Shown here piece after piece: positions 24,318-35,100 of a stretch of DNA of 64,000 nucleotides. The notes beneath the pieces were generated by a model. It was not told the origin of the DNA, ran no database searches, and saw only the letters and a program-made list of their open reading frames with translations. The translations under genes were made by a program, and so were the position numbers. The DNA is taken from contig NZ_NHSJ01000018.1 of the NCBI RefSeq assembly GCF_002937075.1, forward strand, positions 1-64,000, in the 5' to 3' direction. The first letter of the stretch is position 1. Each line of letters opens with the position of its first letter. The stretch is from Rhodoblastus sphagnicola. Lineage in GTDB: Bacteria; Pseudomonadota; Alphaproteobacteria; Rhizobiales; Beijerinckiaceae.

Positions 24318-27041
24318 ATGTTTCCCGACGTTCTGACGTTGTTTTCGGCGGCGCCTTTCCTCCTGACGGCGCTGGGCGTCGTCGGCTTCTTCATCGCGAT
24401 CAACGCCCGTGAGCGCCTGCAACGCCTTGAATGGATGGTGCAGGATCTCGAACGATCGCAGCGCATCCTGCGCGAAGCCATCATGGCGGGCGTCGCCCCG
24501 CCCGCGACCGGGACGACGCCTCCATCCGCTTCGACCGTCGAAACCGCGCCGCACCCCGACAGGGAATCGATCGCGCCTGAACGCGCAGATGTACCGCCGC
24601 CTCCACCGCCAGGACCACCTGCGGCTGAACCGGTCAGCCAACCCGTTTCCATCGCCGCGACCGCTCCGGCACAGCCGACCTCGCTCGAAGAACGGATCGG
24701 CACGCGCTGGGTGGTCTATGTCGGCGGCCTCGCGCTTGCGCTCGGCGGCCTGCTGCTCGCCCGCTTCGCCATCGAACAGGGCTTTTTCGGCCCCGCCATG
24801 CGGATCGCTACCGGACTCGCGCTCGCGGTCGCGCTGATCGTTTTCGGCGAGAAATTGCGTCGGCGCGATGCCGCCACGGGCGACGCGACGCCGACGCCCG
24901 CCGTCCTCACCGCCGCCGGCACGACCACGGCCTTCGGCGTTATCTATGCCGCCCATGCGCTTTATGGCTTCATCGGACCGGCCTTCGCCCTCGTCGCGCT
25001 CGGCGCCACGGCGCTTGCGGCCCTGCTCGCGGCCCTGCTGCATGGGCCGGCCATCGCCGGCCTCGGCCTGATCGGCGCCCTCGGCGCGCCTCTGCTGGTT
25101 CATTCGTCTCATCCGAACCCGTGGCCGCTGGCGATCTACCTCGCCATTGTCGTCGGCGCCGCCTACGCGCTGGCGCGGTTGCGGCAATGGGGTTGGCTCG
25201 CAATCTCCGCGACCGTGGGCGCGGCCCTGTGGGGCGGCGTGATGGGCATCGGGTATCCGCAGGTCCACGCGGCGGCGCAATTGCACTTCGCCTTCCACAC
25301 CGCGCTCGCCGCCTGGCTCTACGCGCTCGACCGCCGCGCCCTGTTCGCCAATTTCGATCTGTGCAGGAAAATCGCCAATCTCGTTCCGGCGCTGTTCGCC
25401 CTGTTCGCCGCCCTGCAATTCGGCGATTTCGCCGCCCGTGGTGGGATTGACGCATTCTGGAGTCTTTGCGTCGCGATCATCATCGGCGCCCTCGCCTTCG
25501 CCGGCGCCAGTCGCCCCACCTTCGCGCCGGGACTGCTGCTCGCAGCGGGCGCCGTCGTCGTCGAATTGCTGATCCTGTGGCCGCGCGTGTGGGGCGCCGG
25601 GGGCGCAGACGGCCTCTCGCGTCCAGGCTGGTTCCATGCCTTCGCGGTGATTGGCTCCGGCGCGGTCGCGGCGCTGTCCGGCCGCGCGCTGTGGCGGACG
25701 GAAGACCTTTCGCGCCGCGCCGCGACCTTGCTCGCCAGCGCGGCGGCCCTGACTCCCTTGCTGGCGCTCTGGGTGACGCGCGAGCTGTCGCTCGACTATG
25801 GGGCAATCGAAACGCCGTTCACAAAGGCGCTGTGGACCGGCGCCGCGCTCATGGTCGCTTCCGGATATTCGGCCTTCGCATGGGCGTTGCGCCGGCGCCA
25901 GCCGCCGGCGCCCAGCGACCGCCTGTCGCTCGGACTGATGGCTTCCGCCGGCTTTGCCGCTCTGGCGCTCGGCCTCGACTTCGCCCTCGAAAGCGGCGCG
26001 CTCACCGTCGCGCTGGCGCTGTCCGCGCTCGGCGCGGCCTTGGTCGAAAGCCGTCTGGACATATCCGCGCTGCGCAAGGCCGTCGCGGCGATGGGGCTTG
26101 TCATCGCCGCGCGTCTCGCATGGGATCCGCGGATCGTGGGCGACGACCTCGGCGCGACGCCCATCCTGAACTGGCTGCTGTTCGGATATGGCGTTCCGGC
26201 GGGCTCGTTCGGCTTCGCCGCTCGCCTGTTGGGACGCGCCAAACAAGATGGCGCGACGCGGATCGCGCAGACGCTGGCCGTGGTCTTTTCGGCGCTGCTC
26301 GTCTACTTCGAAATCCGCCACGCCATGACCGGCGGCGACATGACCGGCCTGCGCGCGAGCCTGTCCGAATTCGGCCTCTACGCCATCGCGAGCTTCGGCT
26401 TCTCCCATGCGCTGCTGCGGCTCGATGCGAACGGGACGCGGCCCGTGTTCGGCGCCTTCTCGCGCGCCTTCGCCATCGGCGCGAGCGCCGGTTCGGCGTT
26501 CGGCCTGCTGGTGGCGAAGAACCCATATCTCGACGCGGTTCCGGTCGAGGGCGGCGCGTTCCTGAACGCGCTGCTGCTCGGCTATCCCCTTCCCGCAGCC
26601 GCGGCGGCCCTGCTCGCCAACACGATCGAGACGCGGCCCTCCTGGTTCCTGCGCATGACGCGCCTGACCGCCTTGGCGCTGACCTTCGCCTATGTCACGC
26701 TGGAGACGCGCCGCCTCTTCCAGGGCGCGATGATCGGCTGGCAAGCCGGCGCCGGATCGGTCGAGATCTACGCCTATTCAGCGGTCTGGCTGGCGCTCGG
26801 TGTGGCGCTGCTCGGCTTCGGCCTGCTGCGCGGCTCGCTGGAATCCCGCGTCGCCTCCGCCGGCGTGGTCCTGCTCGCGGTGTTAAAAGTGTTCTGCTAC
26901 GACCTCGGCGCTCTCGAAGGCGCCGCGCGCGCCTTCTCCTTCATCTGCCTTGGCGCCGTCTTGATTGGCATCGGCCTCGTCTATCAGAAGCTCGTCTTCC
27001 GTCCGTCTGCCGAAGCGACATCCCGCGATGCCGATGGATGA
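24318..27041 (+). CDS. DUF2339 multi-pass membrane protein
   Basis: The 907-residue protein begins with a hydrophobic anchor (MFPDVLTLFSAAPFLLTALG) and a short coiled region. A proline-rich linker (roughly residues 60-125) and the family block LEERIGTRWVVYVGGLALAL follow. From there on, many alternating hydrophobic segments indicate a large polytopic inner-membrane protein. The function of DUF2339 is not known; its size and topology would fit a transporter or envelope-assembly role. The ATG at 24318 has AGAGGGG 8 bp upstream and was preferred to a start 39 codons earlier. Confidence 0.85.
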   Translation: MFPDVLTLFSAAPFLLTALGVVGFFIAINARERLQRLEWMVQDLERSQRILREAIMAGVAPPATGTTPPSASTVETAPHPDRESIAPERADVPPPPPPGPPAAEPVSQPVSIAATAPAQPTSLEERIGTRWVVYVGGLALALGGLLLARFAIEQGFFGPAMRIATGLALAVALIVFGEKLRRRDAATGDATPTPAVLTAAGTTTAFGVIYAAHALYGFIGPAFALVALGATALAALLAALLHGPAIAGLGLIGALGAPLLVHSSHPNPWPLAIYLAIVVGAAYALARLRQWGWLAISATVGAALWGGVMGIGYPQVHAAAQLHFAFHTALAAWLYALDRRALFANFDLCRKIANLVPALFALFAALQFGDFAARGGIDAFWSLCVAIIIGALAFAGASRPTFAPGLLLAAGAVVVELLILWPRVWGAGGADGLSRPGWFHAFAVIGSGAVAALSGRALWRTEDLSRRAATLLASAAALTPLLALWVTRELSLDYGAIETPFTKALWTGAALMVASGYSAFAWALRRRQPPAPSDRLSLGLMASAGFAALALGLDFALESGALTVALALSALGAALVESRLDISALRKAVAAMGLVIAARLAWDPRIVGDDLGATPILNWLLFGYGVPAGSFGFAARLLGRAKQDGATRIAQTLAVVFSALLVYFEIRHAMTGGDMTGLRASLSEFGLYAIASFGFSHALLRLDANGTRPVFGAFSRAFAIGASAGSAFGLLVAKNPYLDAVPVEGGAFLNALLLGYPLPAAAAALLANTIETRPSWFLRMTRLTALALTFAYVTLETRRLFQGAMIGWQAGAGSVEIYAYSAVWLALGVALLGFGLLRGSLESRVASAGVVLLAVLKVFCYDLGALEGAARAFSFICLGAVLIGIGLVYQKLVFRPSAEATSRDADG

Positions 27042-27165
27042 AAAAAGACACCTTGGAAGCGCCCCGCGACGCCGGAATTCTCCACAGCTCAAACCAACGC
27101 GTTAACATCTTGGTGACCTTCACGACCATAGCCTCCCCTGCATGAATCAATCAGGGAGGCCATCC

Positions 27166-27435
27166 GTGTCGGACAGTTTGGATGTTGCAGGTGAGCGCAT
27201 TCGCACCATCGTCGAGCGCATCGAACACATCGAGGAAGAGATCAAGGCCCTGAACGAGGGCAAGAAGGAAATTTTTCAGGAAGCCAAGGGCGAAGGCTAC
27301 GACGTCAAGGTCATCAAGGAGATCATCCGCCTGCGCAAACAGGACAAGGACGAGCGCGACGAGCATGAGACGCTGCTCGATGTGTATCTCAGGGCCATGG
27401 AATCGTCAGAACCGGAACAGTCGAAGGCCGCGTAA
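27166..27435 (+). CDS. gapR: GapR-family DNA-binding protein (DUF2312)
   Basis: GapR is a small nucleoid-associated protein of alphaproteobacteria that binds overtwisted AT-rich DNA ahead of replication and transcription. This product matches the family: a long helix containing RIRTIVERIEHIEEEIKAL, then EIFQEAKGEGYDVKVIKEII and LRKQDKDERDEHETLLDVYL. The GTG at 27166 is taken as start because GGGAGG lies 7 bp before it; an ATG eight codons upstream is the alternative. The protein is 89 residues from the GTG. It is monocistronic here. Confidence 0.88.
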   Translation: MSDSLDVAGERIRTIVERIEHIEEEIKALNEGKKEIFQEAKGEGYDVKVIKEIIRLRKQDKDERDEHETLLDVYLRAMESSEPEQSKAA

Positions 27436-27486
27436 CCACGGCATTCTTTGCCGAGAATGATGACCAACGCAGGGACGAGGAGCGCG

Positions 27487-27650
27487 GCCAAAAGACGAAT
27501 GCGGGCGCCGGCGATTGTAAAATTCAGATACCGGCCGATCGACGCGCGCGTCTCGCCGACGCTGTCATAAGCGCAGATAAACCTCCTCGTATTTCACCGA
27601 TTTCCAGATGCGCTCGACGAAGACATTGTCGCGCCACGCGCCCTTGCCCG
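27487..27650 (-). pseudogene. IS3-family orfB C-terminal remnant
   Basis: The minus strand reads GKGAWRDNVFVERIWKSVKY and EEVYLR. After a frameshift it reads AYDSVGETRASIGRYLNF, and after a second shift YNRRRPHSSF. Together these are the last part of an IS3 orfB transposase, including the final acidic residue region. Two frameshifts and the absence of the rest make it inactive. The remaining sequence to about 27920 holds nothing I recognise. Confidence 0.8.
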
Positions 27651-27930
27651 CGCGACTTGCCGCAGACCGCGGCGGGAATCCAGAGAAGCGCATCAACGAG
27701 CGCGCCATGTATCCCTATGACAACGGGAGCGCCACGGCCGAATCCAATCTCACGGCATAAGGGAGGGCAAAGCCGAGGCGCCAGCCTGACGCCCCACCCA
27801 CGCGCGAGGCCCACGCTTTTCCTGAAAACTGAGGGAAGGCCCCAAATCCGTTTGCCCCGCCATGGAGCAAACCTCAGGGGCGCGCCAAAAAATCTGGGCT
27901 AATCGTTACCCCACGAATTACCCGAAAAGC

Positions 27931-27959
27931 AAAAGCCCGGCGCGATGGCCGGGCTTTTT
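27931..27959 (-). terminator. bidirectional rho-independent terminator after tRNA-Lys
   Basis: GCCCGGC (27935-27941) pairs with GCCGGGC (27948-27954). The hairpin is flanked by AAAA on one side and TTTTT on the other, so it can work in both directions. It lies 23 bp beyond the tRNA-Lys 3' end. Confidence 0.85.
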
Positions 27960-27981
27960 GCGTCCAAGTCTTTAATTTCGA

Positions 27982-28057
<76 letters not shown>

Positions 28058-28201
28058 CATCGAAAATGTCACCGAACAAGCTGTTCCGAGACAAAAATTC
28101 AGCGGACAGGCTGCGCCGCCGCCGAACGAAGGGGGATGTAGCAAAGCCGATCCGCCCTGTCCAGTCCCTAGGAATCGCTTTTGGCATTTTTGTGAAATTC
28201 G

Positions 28202-28543
28202 TCAGAACAGATCTTCGCCCAACGCCATCGTCACTTCGTTCACCGGAAGGCCGTTCACCGCATAGCCAAGGGTGCGGTTGAATTGCAGCGCCGCCGTCTG
28301 GCCGTTGAGCGCCGCCACCCGGTCGCCGCCATGCGGGCACTGGAAGGTCAGGGTTCTGCCGTGATGCGCGCGATACCAGCCCTGCAAGCGGCTCTCCAGC
28401 CGCGCGCTGTCGGCGCCGCTGGTGAAAACGTCTGAGATCACCGACTCATGGTTCGCCGGCGCCACGCCGACGCAAAACCGCCACTCGTCTGCGGCGGCGG
28501 GACTGGTCAGAACAATGGCGACAGCGGCGGCGCGGCGGAGCAT
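28202..28543 (-). CDS. small exported protein of unknown function
   Basis: From ATG 28543 the product has 113 residues and begins with a signal peptide (MLRRAAAVAIVLTSPAAA, cleavage before DEWRF). The mature part has two cysteines (FCVGVAP and FQCPHGG) that could form a disulfide in the periplasm, and ends MALGEDLF. A frame open 26 codons further upstream was rejected because only the inner start gives a signal peptide. It lies 43 bp downstream of lipB on the same strand and may be co-transcribed with it. Confidence 0.65.
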   Translation of the reverse strand: MLRRAAAVAIVLTSPAAADEWRFCVGVAPANHESVISDVFTSGADSARLESRLQGWYRAHHGRTLTFQCPHGGDRVAALNGQTAALQFNRTLGYAVNGLPVNEVTMALGEDLF

Positions 28544-28586
28544 GATTTCGTCCTGCGGGATCGCGTCGTAGCCTGAACAAGAATGG

Positions 28587-29318
28587 TTAAAAAATGGCGG
28601 ATGCCGCGCGGGTCGCGCCAAAAATCGGCTGAAAAGCTTGACGCAGCGCGATGTCCACGTCCGTCAGGGTCACGGGCAGGCCGAGATCGACCAGACTGGT
28701 GACGCCCAGATGGCGCGCGCCTATGCCGCAGGGAACGATGCCGGCGAAAGCGCCCAGATCCGGCTCGACGTTGAGCGACACGCCGTGGAACGACACCCAG
28801 CGCCGCAACCGCACCCCGATGGCGGCGATCTTGTCCTCCGCCGGTTCGCCGTTCGGCCCGGCCGGTTTGTCGGGGCGACGCGTCCACACGCCGACGCGGT
28901 CTTCGCGCGTCTCGCCTTGCACGTTGAACTGGGCGAGCGCGGCGATCAGCCAGGACTCCAGCGCGCCGACGAAAGCGCGCACATCGCGCCGGCGCCGCGA
29001 CAGATCCAGCAGCACATAGGCCACGCGCTGACCGGGGCCATGGTACGTGTATTGCCCGCCGCGCCCGGCCTCGAACACCGGCAGGTTTTTCGTCAGCAGG
29101 TCTTGCGGCTTGGCCGAGGTTCCCGCCGTGTAGAGCGGCGGATGCTCCAGCAGCCAGACTTTTTCCGTCGCCCCGTCGGCGATGGCGGCGGCCCAATCCT
29201 CCATGCGTTTCAACGCGAAAGCGTAGTCCGTCAGACCGTCCGACACGATCCAGTCCACCGGCGGCGATCCCTCGGCGGGGAGGAAGTTTTTCGACAGGGT
29301 TTCGCGGGGTTCGGACAT
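28587..29318 (-). CDS. lipB: octanoyl-[acyl carrier protein] transferase LipB
   Basis: LipB moves octanoate from acyl carrier protein to the lipoyl domains of 2-oxoacid dehydrogenases and GcvH, the first step of lipoate synthesis. The 243-residue protein has the family blocks [50 protein letters not shown] (with the catalytic Lys) and GIVPCGI (with the catalytic Cys). Length is normal. It diverges from the uvrD/pcrA helicase across a 480-bp region filled by a palindromic repeat element. Confidence 0.96.
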   Translation of the reverse strand: MSEPRETLSKNFLPAEGSPPVDWIVSDGLTDYAFALKRMEDWAAAIADGATEKVWLLEHPPLYTAGTSAKPQDLLTKNLPVFEAGRGGQYTYHGPGQRVAYVLLDLSRRRRDVRAFVGALESWLIAALAQFNVQGETREDRVGVWTRRPDKPAGPNGEPAEDKIAAIGVRLRRWVSFHGVSLNVEPDLGAFAGIVPCGIGARHLGVTSLVDLGLPVTLTDVDIALRQAFQPIFGATRAASAIF

Positions 29319-29450
29319 GAGGGGGCGCTCTCCCGGTTCGGCGGCGCGGCGCGCGGGTCAGCCTGCATAGCGGTTTCGGCGGGATTGTTGAACCCGGCGC
29401 GGCTCTCCTCAATCTGCTTTCCTGACGCGTCGGGGCCAAGGCCCCTGCCC

Positions 29451-29670
29451 CATATGCGCTAGGTTAAGCTTGGTGGCTGCTGAGAACTTCGTGGGTTGAT
29501 CCCCTCGTGCTTCGAGACGGCGAGCTTTGCTCGCCTCCTCAGCATGAGGGGATCAATAGAATCAATCGAGTAGCCCTCATGCTGAGGAGGCTCCGAAGGA
29601 GCCGTCTCGAAGCACGAGGGCGGTCCACGGCTTTTTCCGCAGCCAGCCAGCACTTAACCTAGCGCATGTG
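29451..29670. repeat. MITE-like element: terminal inverted repeats around a REP pair
   Basis: Outer arms 29451-29480 and 29639-29670 are inverted copies sharing GCGCTAGGTTAAG and GGCTGC. Inside lies a second inverted pair (29502-29620) beginning CCCTCGTGCTTCGAGACGG and ending with its complement. The inner pair belongs to the CTTCGAGACGG...CCTCCTCAG repeat family also seen at 36018, 53934 and 61157. No ORF is contained. The rest of the 29319-29797 gap holds nothing else recognised. Confidence 0.7.
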
Positions 29671-29797
29671 GGTCCCTGCCCTATGCCCACAATGCGGGCG
29701 GAGGGAGGCGTTGTTGCAACCCGCCGCGCGAACCCGATTCGACAAGCGGCGCGCGAACCCCCACATTGCCCTCACGATTCGTTAACATCAGGCCGCC

Positions 29798-32158
29798 TTG
29801 TCCGATCCTTTCGACGATTTTCCCGGTTACGAACCCGCCGCGCCCCGCGCTGGCGGCATAGCCGCGCGCGCCCTCGCGCAAGTGCATGGCGCGCCGGATT
29901 TCCTCTCCGCGCTCAATCCCGAGCAGCGCGCGGCGGTCGAAACCACCGAAGGCCCCGTTCTGGTGCTGGCCGGCGCCGGCACCGGCAAGACCCGCGTTCT
30001 CACCGCGCGCATCGCCCATATCCTCGCGCAGGGGCTGGCCCGCCCCCACCAAATTCTCGCCGTCACCTTCACCAACAAGGCGGCGCGCGAAATGAAGGCG
30101 CGCATCGCCGCCTTGATCGGCGACGGCGAAGGCATGGGTTGGCTCGGCACGTTTCACGCCATATCGACCAAAATCCTGCGCCGGCACGCCGAACTCGCCG
30201 GTTTGAAGAGCAATTTCACCATTCTGGACACCGACGACCAGATGCGCCTGCTCAAACAGGTCATCAAGGCGGAAAATATCGACGAAAAGCGCTGGACGGC
30301 GCGCACGCTCGCCTATCTGATCGACAATTGGAAGAACCGGGGACTCGCGCCGAAAAACGTTCCCGCCGGCGAGGCCGCCGCCTTCGCCAACGGCCGGGGC
30401 GGAGAACTCTACGCGCTCTATCAGGAGCGGCTGAAAATCCTCAACGCCGCTGATTTCGGCGATCTGCTGCTGGAAGCTTTGCGCGTGCTGCGCGAAAATC
30501 CCGATGTGCTGCGCGAATACCAGCAGCGCTTCAAATATATTCTCGTGGACGAATATCAGGACACCAATGCGGTTCAATATCTCTGGTTGAGATTGCTGGC
30601 GCAACGAACCGATCCGGCGATAAAGCCCAATCTGTGCTGCGTGGGCGACGACGACCAGTCTATCTATGGCTGGCGCGGCGCCGATGTGGATAACATCCTG
30701 CGGTTCGAGAAGGATTTTCCCGGCGCCAAAGTGGTCCGGCTGGAGCGCAACTACCGCTCGACCGGCCATATTCTCGCGACGGCCGCCCATCTCATCGCCC
30801 ACAACCGCGACCGGCTCGGCAAAACCCTGTTCACCGATGGCGAGGACGGCGAAAAGCCCGAAGTCTCCGGCGTGTGGGATTCCGAGGAGGAGGCCCGCGT
30901 CGTCGGCGAAGAGATCGAGCAATTGCAGCACAAGGGCCATTCGCTGGATGAAGTGGCCATTCTGGTGCGCGCCTCGTTCCAGATGCGCGAGTTTGAAGAA
31001 CGCTTCATCACTTTGGGCCTGCCCTACAAGGTGATTGGCGGCCCGCGCTTTTACGAGCGGCTGGAAATCCGCGATGCGCTGGCTTATCTGCGCTGCACGG
31101 CGCAACCGGCCGACGATCTCGCCTTCGAGCGCATCGTCAACACGCCCAAGCGCGGCCTCGGCGACGCCAGCCTGCAAATCCTGCACGATTTCGCCCGCCT
31201 CCAGCACATTCCGCTGATGCAGGCCGCGCGCATTCTGGTCGAGACCGAGGAAGTGAAACCCAAGCAACGTTCGACGTTGCGCGCGCTTTTGAAGGATTTC
31301 GAGCGCTGGGCCGGCGAGATCGGCCAGAAACCGCATCATGAACTGGCCGAGCAGATTCTGGAGGAATCCGGCTATACCGACTTCTGGAAGCAGGAAAAGA
31401 GCGTGGAAGCCGAGGGCCGGCTGGAGAATTTGAAGGAACTCGTCCGCTCCATGGAGGAATTCCCCGATCTCGGCTCCTTCCTCGAACATGTCTCGCTGGT
31501 GATGGACGTGGACAACGCCGACGGCGGCGAACGCGTGTCGATCATGACGCTGCACGGCGCCAAGGGGCTGGAATTCGAGAGCGTGTTCCTGCCCGGCTGG
31601 GAGGAAGGCCTGTTTCCCCACCAGCGCAGCCTCGACGAGAACGGCCGCGCCGGGCTGGAGGAGGAGCGCCGCCTCGCCTATGTCGGCGTGACGCGGGCAA
31701 GGCGTCGGGCGAAAATCTATTTCGCGACAAATCGCCGCATCCACGGCCTGTGGCAGACCACCACCCCCTCGCGCTTTCTCGACGACCTGCCCGCCGACCA
31801 TGTGCTGGTGACGGAAAGCCGGGGCAGCGGCTCGGGCTATGGCGCCTATGCGCAATCGCGTTTCGCCAATATCGATTCGTTCGGCTCGCGCTACGACACG
31901 CCGGGCTGGAAGCGGGCGCAAGCGCACGGGGCAAAAGGCGCGCAAGACTCCGGCGGGCGCGGGCCGCTCACCATCGAGGGCGAGGTTTTGGGCAAGACCT
32001 CGCCGGGCGGTTCGTTCGCGCCGGGCGACCGCGTTTTTCACCTTAAATTCGGTCCCGGTTCCGTTGCGGGAGTAGACGGCTCGAAATTGACGATCGATTT
32101 TGATAAGGCTGGGCGCAAACTGGTGCTTGACTCCTTCGTGGAGCAAAAGAGTTCGTGA
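29798..32158 (+). CDS. UvrD/PcrA-type superfamily 1 DNA helicase
   Basis: This 3'-5' ATP-dependent helicase acts in nucleotide excision and mismatch repair and in clearing recombination intermediates. The 786-residue protein shows all superfamily 1 motifs: LAGAGTGKTRVLTARI (Walker A), DEYQDTN (Walker B), GDDDQSIYGWRGA, LERNYRSTGHIL, MTLHGAKGLEFESVF and YVGVTRARR. The C-terminal tail ends in a Tudor-like segment (FHLKFGPGSVAGVDGSKLTI) typical of PcrA/UvrD RNA-polymerase contacts. The start is a TTG (MSDPFDDFPGYEP), since no ATG gives the conserved N-terminus. Confidence 0.95.
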   Translation: MSDPFDDFPGYEPAAPRAGGIAARALAQVHGAPDFLSALNPEQRAAVETTEGPVLVLAGAGTGKTRVLTARIAHILAQGLARPHQILAVTFTNKAAREMKARIAALIGDGEGMGWLGTFHAISTKILRRHAELAGLKSNFTILDTDDQMRLLKQVIKAENIDEKRWTARTLAYLIDNWKNRGLAPKNVPAGEAAAFANGRGGELYALYQERLKILNAADFGDLLLEALRVLRENPDVLREYQQRFKYILVDEYQDTNAVQYLWLRLLAQRTDPAIKPNLCCVGDDDQSIYGWRGADVDNILRFEKDFPGAKVVRLERNYRSTGHILATAAHLIAHNRDRLGKTLFTDGEDGEKPEVSGVWDSEEEARVVGEEIEQLQHKGHSLDEVAILVRASFQMREFEERFITLGLPYKVIGGPRFYERLEIRDALAYLRCTAQPADDLAFERIVNTPKRGLGDASLQILHDFARLQHIPLMQAARILVETEEVKPKQRSTLRALLKDFERWAGEIGQKPHHELAEQILEESGYTDFWKQEKSVEAEGRLENLKELVRSMEEFPDLGSFLEHVSLVMDVDNADGGERVSIMTLHGAKGLEFESVFLPGWEEGLFPHQRSLDENGRAGLEEERRLAYVGVTRARRRAKIYFATNRRIHGLWQTTTPSRFLDDLPADHVLVTESRGSGSGYGAYAQSRFANIDSFGSRYDTPGWKRAQAHGAKGAQDSGGRGPLTIEGEVLGKTSPGGSFAPGDRVFHLKFGPGSVAGVDGSKLTIDFDKAGRKLVLDSFVEQKSS

Positions 32159-32162
32159 TTTC

Positions 32163-35100
32163 ATGCGTGATGTGCTCACCTATCTTGGCATCGGTCTGAT
32201 CCTCGTGCTGACGGCGCTCCTCGGGGCGCCCTATGTGGTGGATTTCGACGCGCATCGCGCGCGTTTCGCCGAGGAAATATCGCGCGCCACCGGCGCGGAG
32301 GCCAGGCTTGACGGCCCGATCGACTTCCGCGTGCTCCCCACCCCCTATTTTTCCGCGCGGAACATTTCGCTGAAAGGCCCGCTGGGGACGCTCAAGGCGG
32401 AGAAGGCCGAGTTCGAGCTGTCGCTGCCCGCGCTGCTGCAAGGCCTGCTGACCTTTACCAGCGCCGAACTGACCCATTTCGCGCTGGAGGTTAACGCCGA
32501 CCTCTTGCGCCGGCCGGGCGCCTCGGCCCATTTCGAAAACCTGACCCTGCACGACGGCCGCATCAGCGTGTTCCACGCGCAAAAACCGCTGTTGACGCTC
32601 GAACACGTCGATCTCGCCGGCCGGATCTCAAATCTCGACGGCCCCTATGACGGGCGCGGAACGTTTCGCGCACAGGGGCGGACGATCGGCTATTCGCTGA
32701 GCAGCGACGTTTTCAACGGCGATCGCCTGCCTTTGAAACTCAAGCTGAACGACGACCTCGGCCATTTGTCGCTTGATGGCGCGCTCGACCTCTCAGGCGC
32801 GCCATCCTTCGCCGGCAAGGCCGTGGCGGAGGGCGCGCTGGCGAAGGCCGGCTGGCGCGCGGAGGGCGATGTCGCGGCGCGTCCCGAAATCGTGAAGCTC
32901 GACAAGGCGACGCTGCATCTGGGCGAAGGGCCGGAGGGCGCGAAATTCGCCGGCTCCGCCGAATATGGCGTCGCCTCGGGCGCCGTCTCTGTCAATGGCT
33001 CGACGCCGCTGCTCGCCGGCCCCTGGGGGGATGTTTTCGCGGGCGCGGTGCTGCGCGCCGTGGAGAGGCCCGCGCCGACCGCGTTGCGCCTGCAAATCGA
33101 CGCCGCGAGCTGGCGCGGCGACTGGACCGGCGTCAAACTCGCCCGCGATGCCGGCGGTCCCCTGAAGATTTCCGCGGAGGGCGCCGGCGGTTCGCGCCTC
33201 GACCTCGCCGCCGCGCTTGACGCCAAGAATGTCTGGCGCGGCAGTAGCGAGGTCTCCACCGGCGATTACGCCACTTTCGCCGCCAGCGCCGGCGCGCCGG
33301 TCCTGCCGTTCCGGCAGGTCGCAGCGGGCGGGACGTTCAGCGTTTCCCAAGGGACGCTTGCTCTCTCCAACGGACATATCGCGCTCGACCGCGCCAAATT
33401 CACCGGCGATCTCGCCTGGACCGCGCCCAGCAAGGAGGCGCGCGGAAAACTGACGGCGAAACTGGCGGGAACCGCTCTGGACCCCGCCACGGCGCCGGAT
33501 TTTTTCGCCACGCTCGGACTGGAGTCCGATCTCGACCTCACGGTGGACGCGCAGACCATTGGCAAGGCCGACGGCAGACTGAACCTGCGCCTGCTGCGCG
33601 AAAACGGTTTGGCGCATCTCGAACAATTCGAAGCGAAAAATCTCGCCGGCGCCGATGTCTCCGCCTCCGGCGAATGGCAGGACAGTCCTTTGCACGCCTT
33701 TGTGGCGCCCAAGGGCGAGGCGCGGGTGAAGGCCAATGATCTCGCCGATCTCGCCGCCCTGCTGGCGCGGCTGGCGCCCGGCGACGCCACGCGGCTGCTG
33801 GCCTCGCGCGCCCGACTGCTCTCGCCGGCGAATTTTGTCGCCAGGGCGGATGGCGGCTATGCCTTCGAGGGTCAGGCCGCCGCGACGAAATTTTCCGTCG
33901 CGCTGGACGACAAGAGCGGCATCGCGCTGGACATTTCCGCGCCCGAGGCTTTCGACCTGCTGACGCAATTGGGCGCGCCATCGGTGTTGTCGCCGCAAAA
34001 GCTCGGCCCCGGACAGATTTCGCTGAAGACGCAAGGGGGCGCGCGCCGCGACATCACGGGCAAGGCCACTCTCGGCAAGATCAATGGGGCGTTGAACGGA
34101 ACGCTGCCGCGCGCGGGCGCGCTGGAAGGGACGTTTTCGCTTTCGGGCGATCCCGCCAACCTGATCGGCGGCCCGACCGGCGTCGGCAAGATCGAGGGCC
34201 GGATCGAGACGCGCGACAGCCAGATTCTGTTGCGCAAAATCGTCGGCGAGCGCGGCGACGCCCGTTTCAGCGGCGCTCTGACGCTTTCGGCGCAAGGGGT
34301 GAGCGGCGAACTCGACATCGACAAATTCTCAGCGCCCGCCTTCCTCGCCTTGACGCTCGGCGACCTCGCGCCCGCCAAAAGAGACGAGATCTGGCCGAGC
34401 CTGTCATTCGCGCCGGTCATGATCGACCCGCCCCGCGTAAAACTCACCATCCACGCGGCCGAGGTCGCGCCGTTCGGCGGCCCCGCGAAATTCGACCTGA
34501 GCCTCGCCCCCAATGCGCTCAGCGTCGCGAAAATCGAGGCGCCCGCGTTCGGCGGCGTCCTGCGCGGCGGCTTCGATCTGCGCCGGCAGGCCGGACAGGC
34601 GACGCTGTCGGGCGAAATGTTCGGCGACGGCGTCGCGCTGAAAAATCCCGCTTTTTCGGCGAAAGTCGGCGGGCGGCTCAAATTCGCCGGCTCCGGCGCC
34701 AGCATGGCCGCGCTGGTGAGCGCGCTGTCCGGGACGGGATCGGCGAAAATCACCGATCTGACCGTCGCCGGCGCCGCGCCGGACGCGCCGGATCAGGTTC
34801 TGGCCGCCCAGGCCGCCAATGAAGCCAGTTTTAGCGCCAGGGACACATCCCGCGATCTGGATCAGGCTCTGGCCAAGGGCGATCTGCGTGTCGGCGACGG
34901 CGAGACGCCGCTGCGGCTTGGCAAGGGCGAATTGAACGCGACGCGCGATTCCGTCACTTTCAGCTACGACTTGAAGGATTTGAGCTTCGCGCTCACCTCC
35001 GCCCTGCCCGGCCGGCGCGCCGAACTGACGTGGTCCGGACCGTGGTCGGCGCCGGAGCGCAAGCTCGACGCCTCCGGTTTCGTCAATGCCGCAGCGATGA

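Noticed and set aside
24252-26744. Minus-strand frame of 830 codons antisense to the DUF2339 gene
   Set aside because: Extremely Arg/Gly-rich composition without any motif; explained by the codon use of the membrane protein on the plus strand.
27657-27902. Plus-strand frame of 81 codons next to the IS3 orfB relic
   Set aside because: Pro/Ser/Arg-rich without ribosome site or motif; probably non-coding debris beside the insertion-sequence remnant.
29681-32179. Minus-strand frame of 832 codons antisense to the uvrD/pcrA-type gene
   Set aside because: It is the complement of a conserved helicase gene in GC-rich DNA, has no domain and no ribosome site; such antisense frames are by-products of codon bias.
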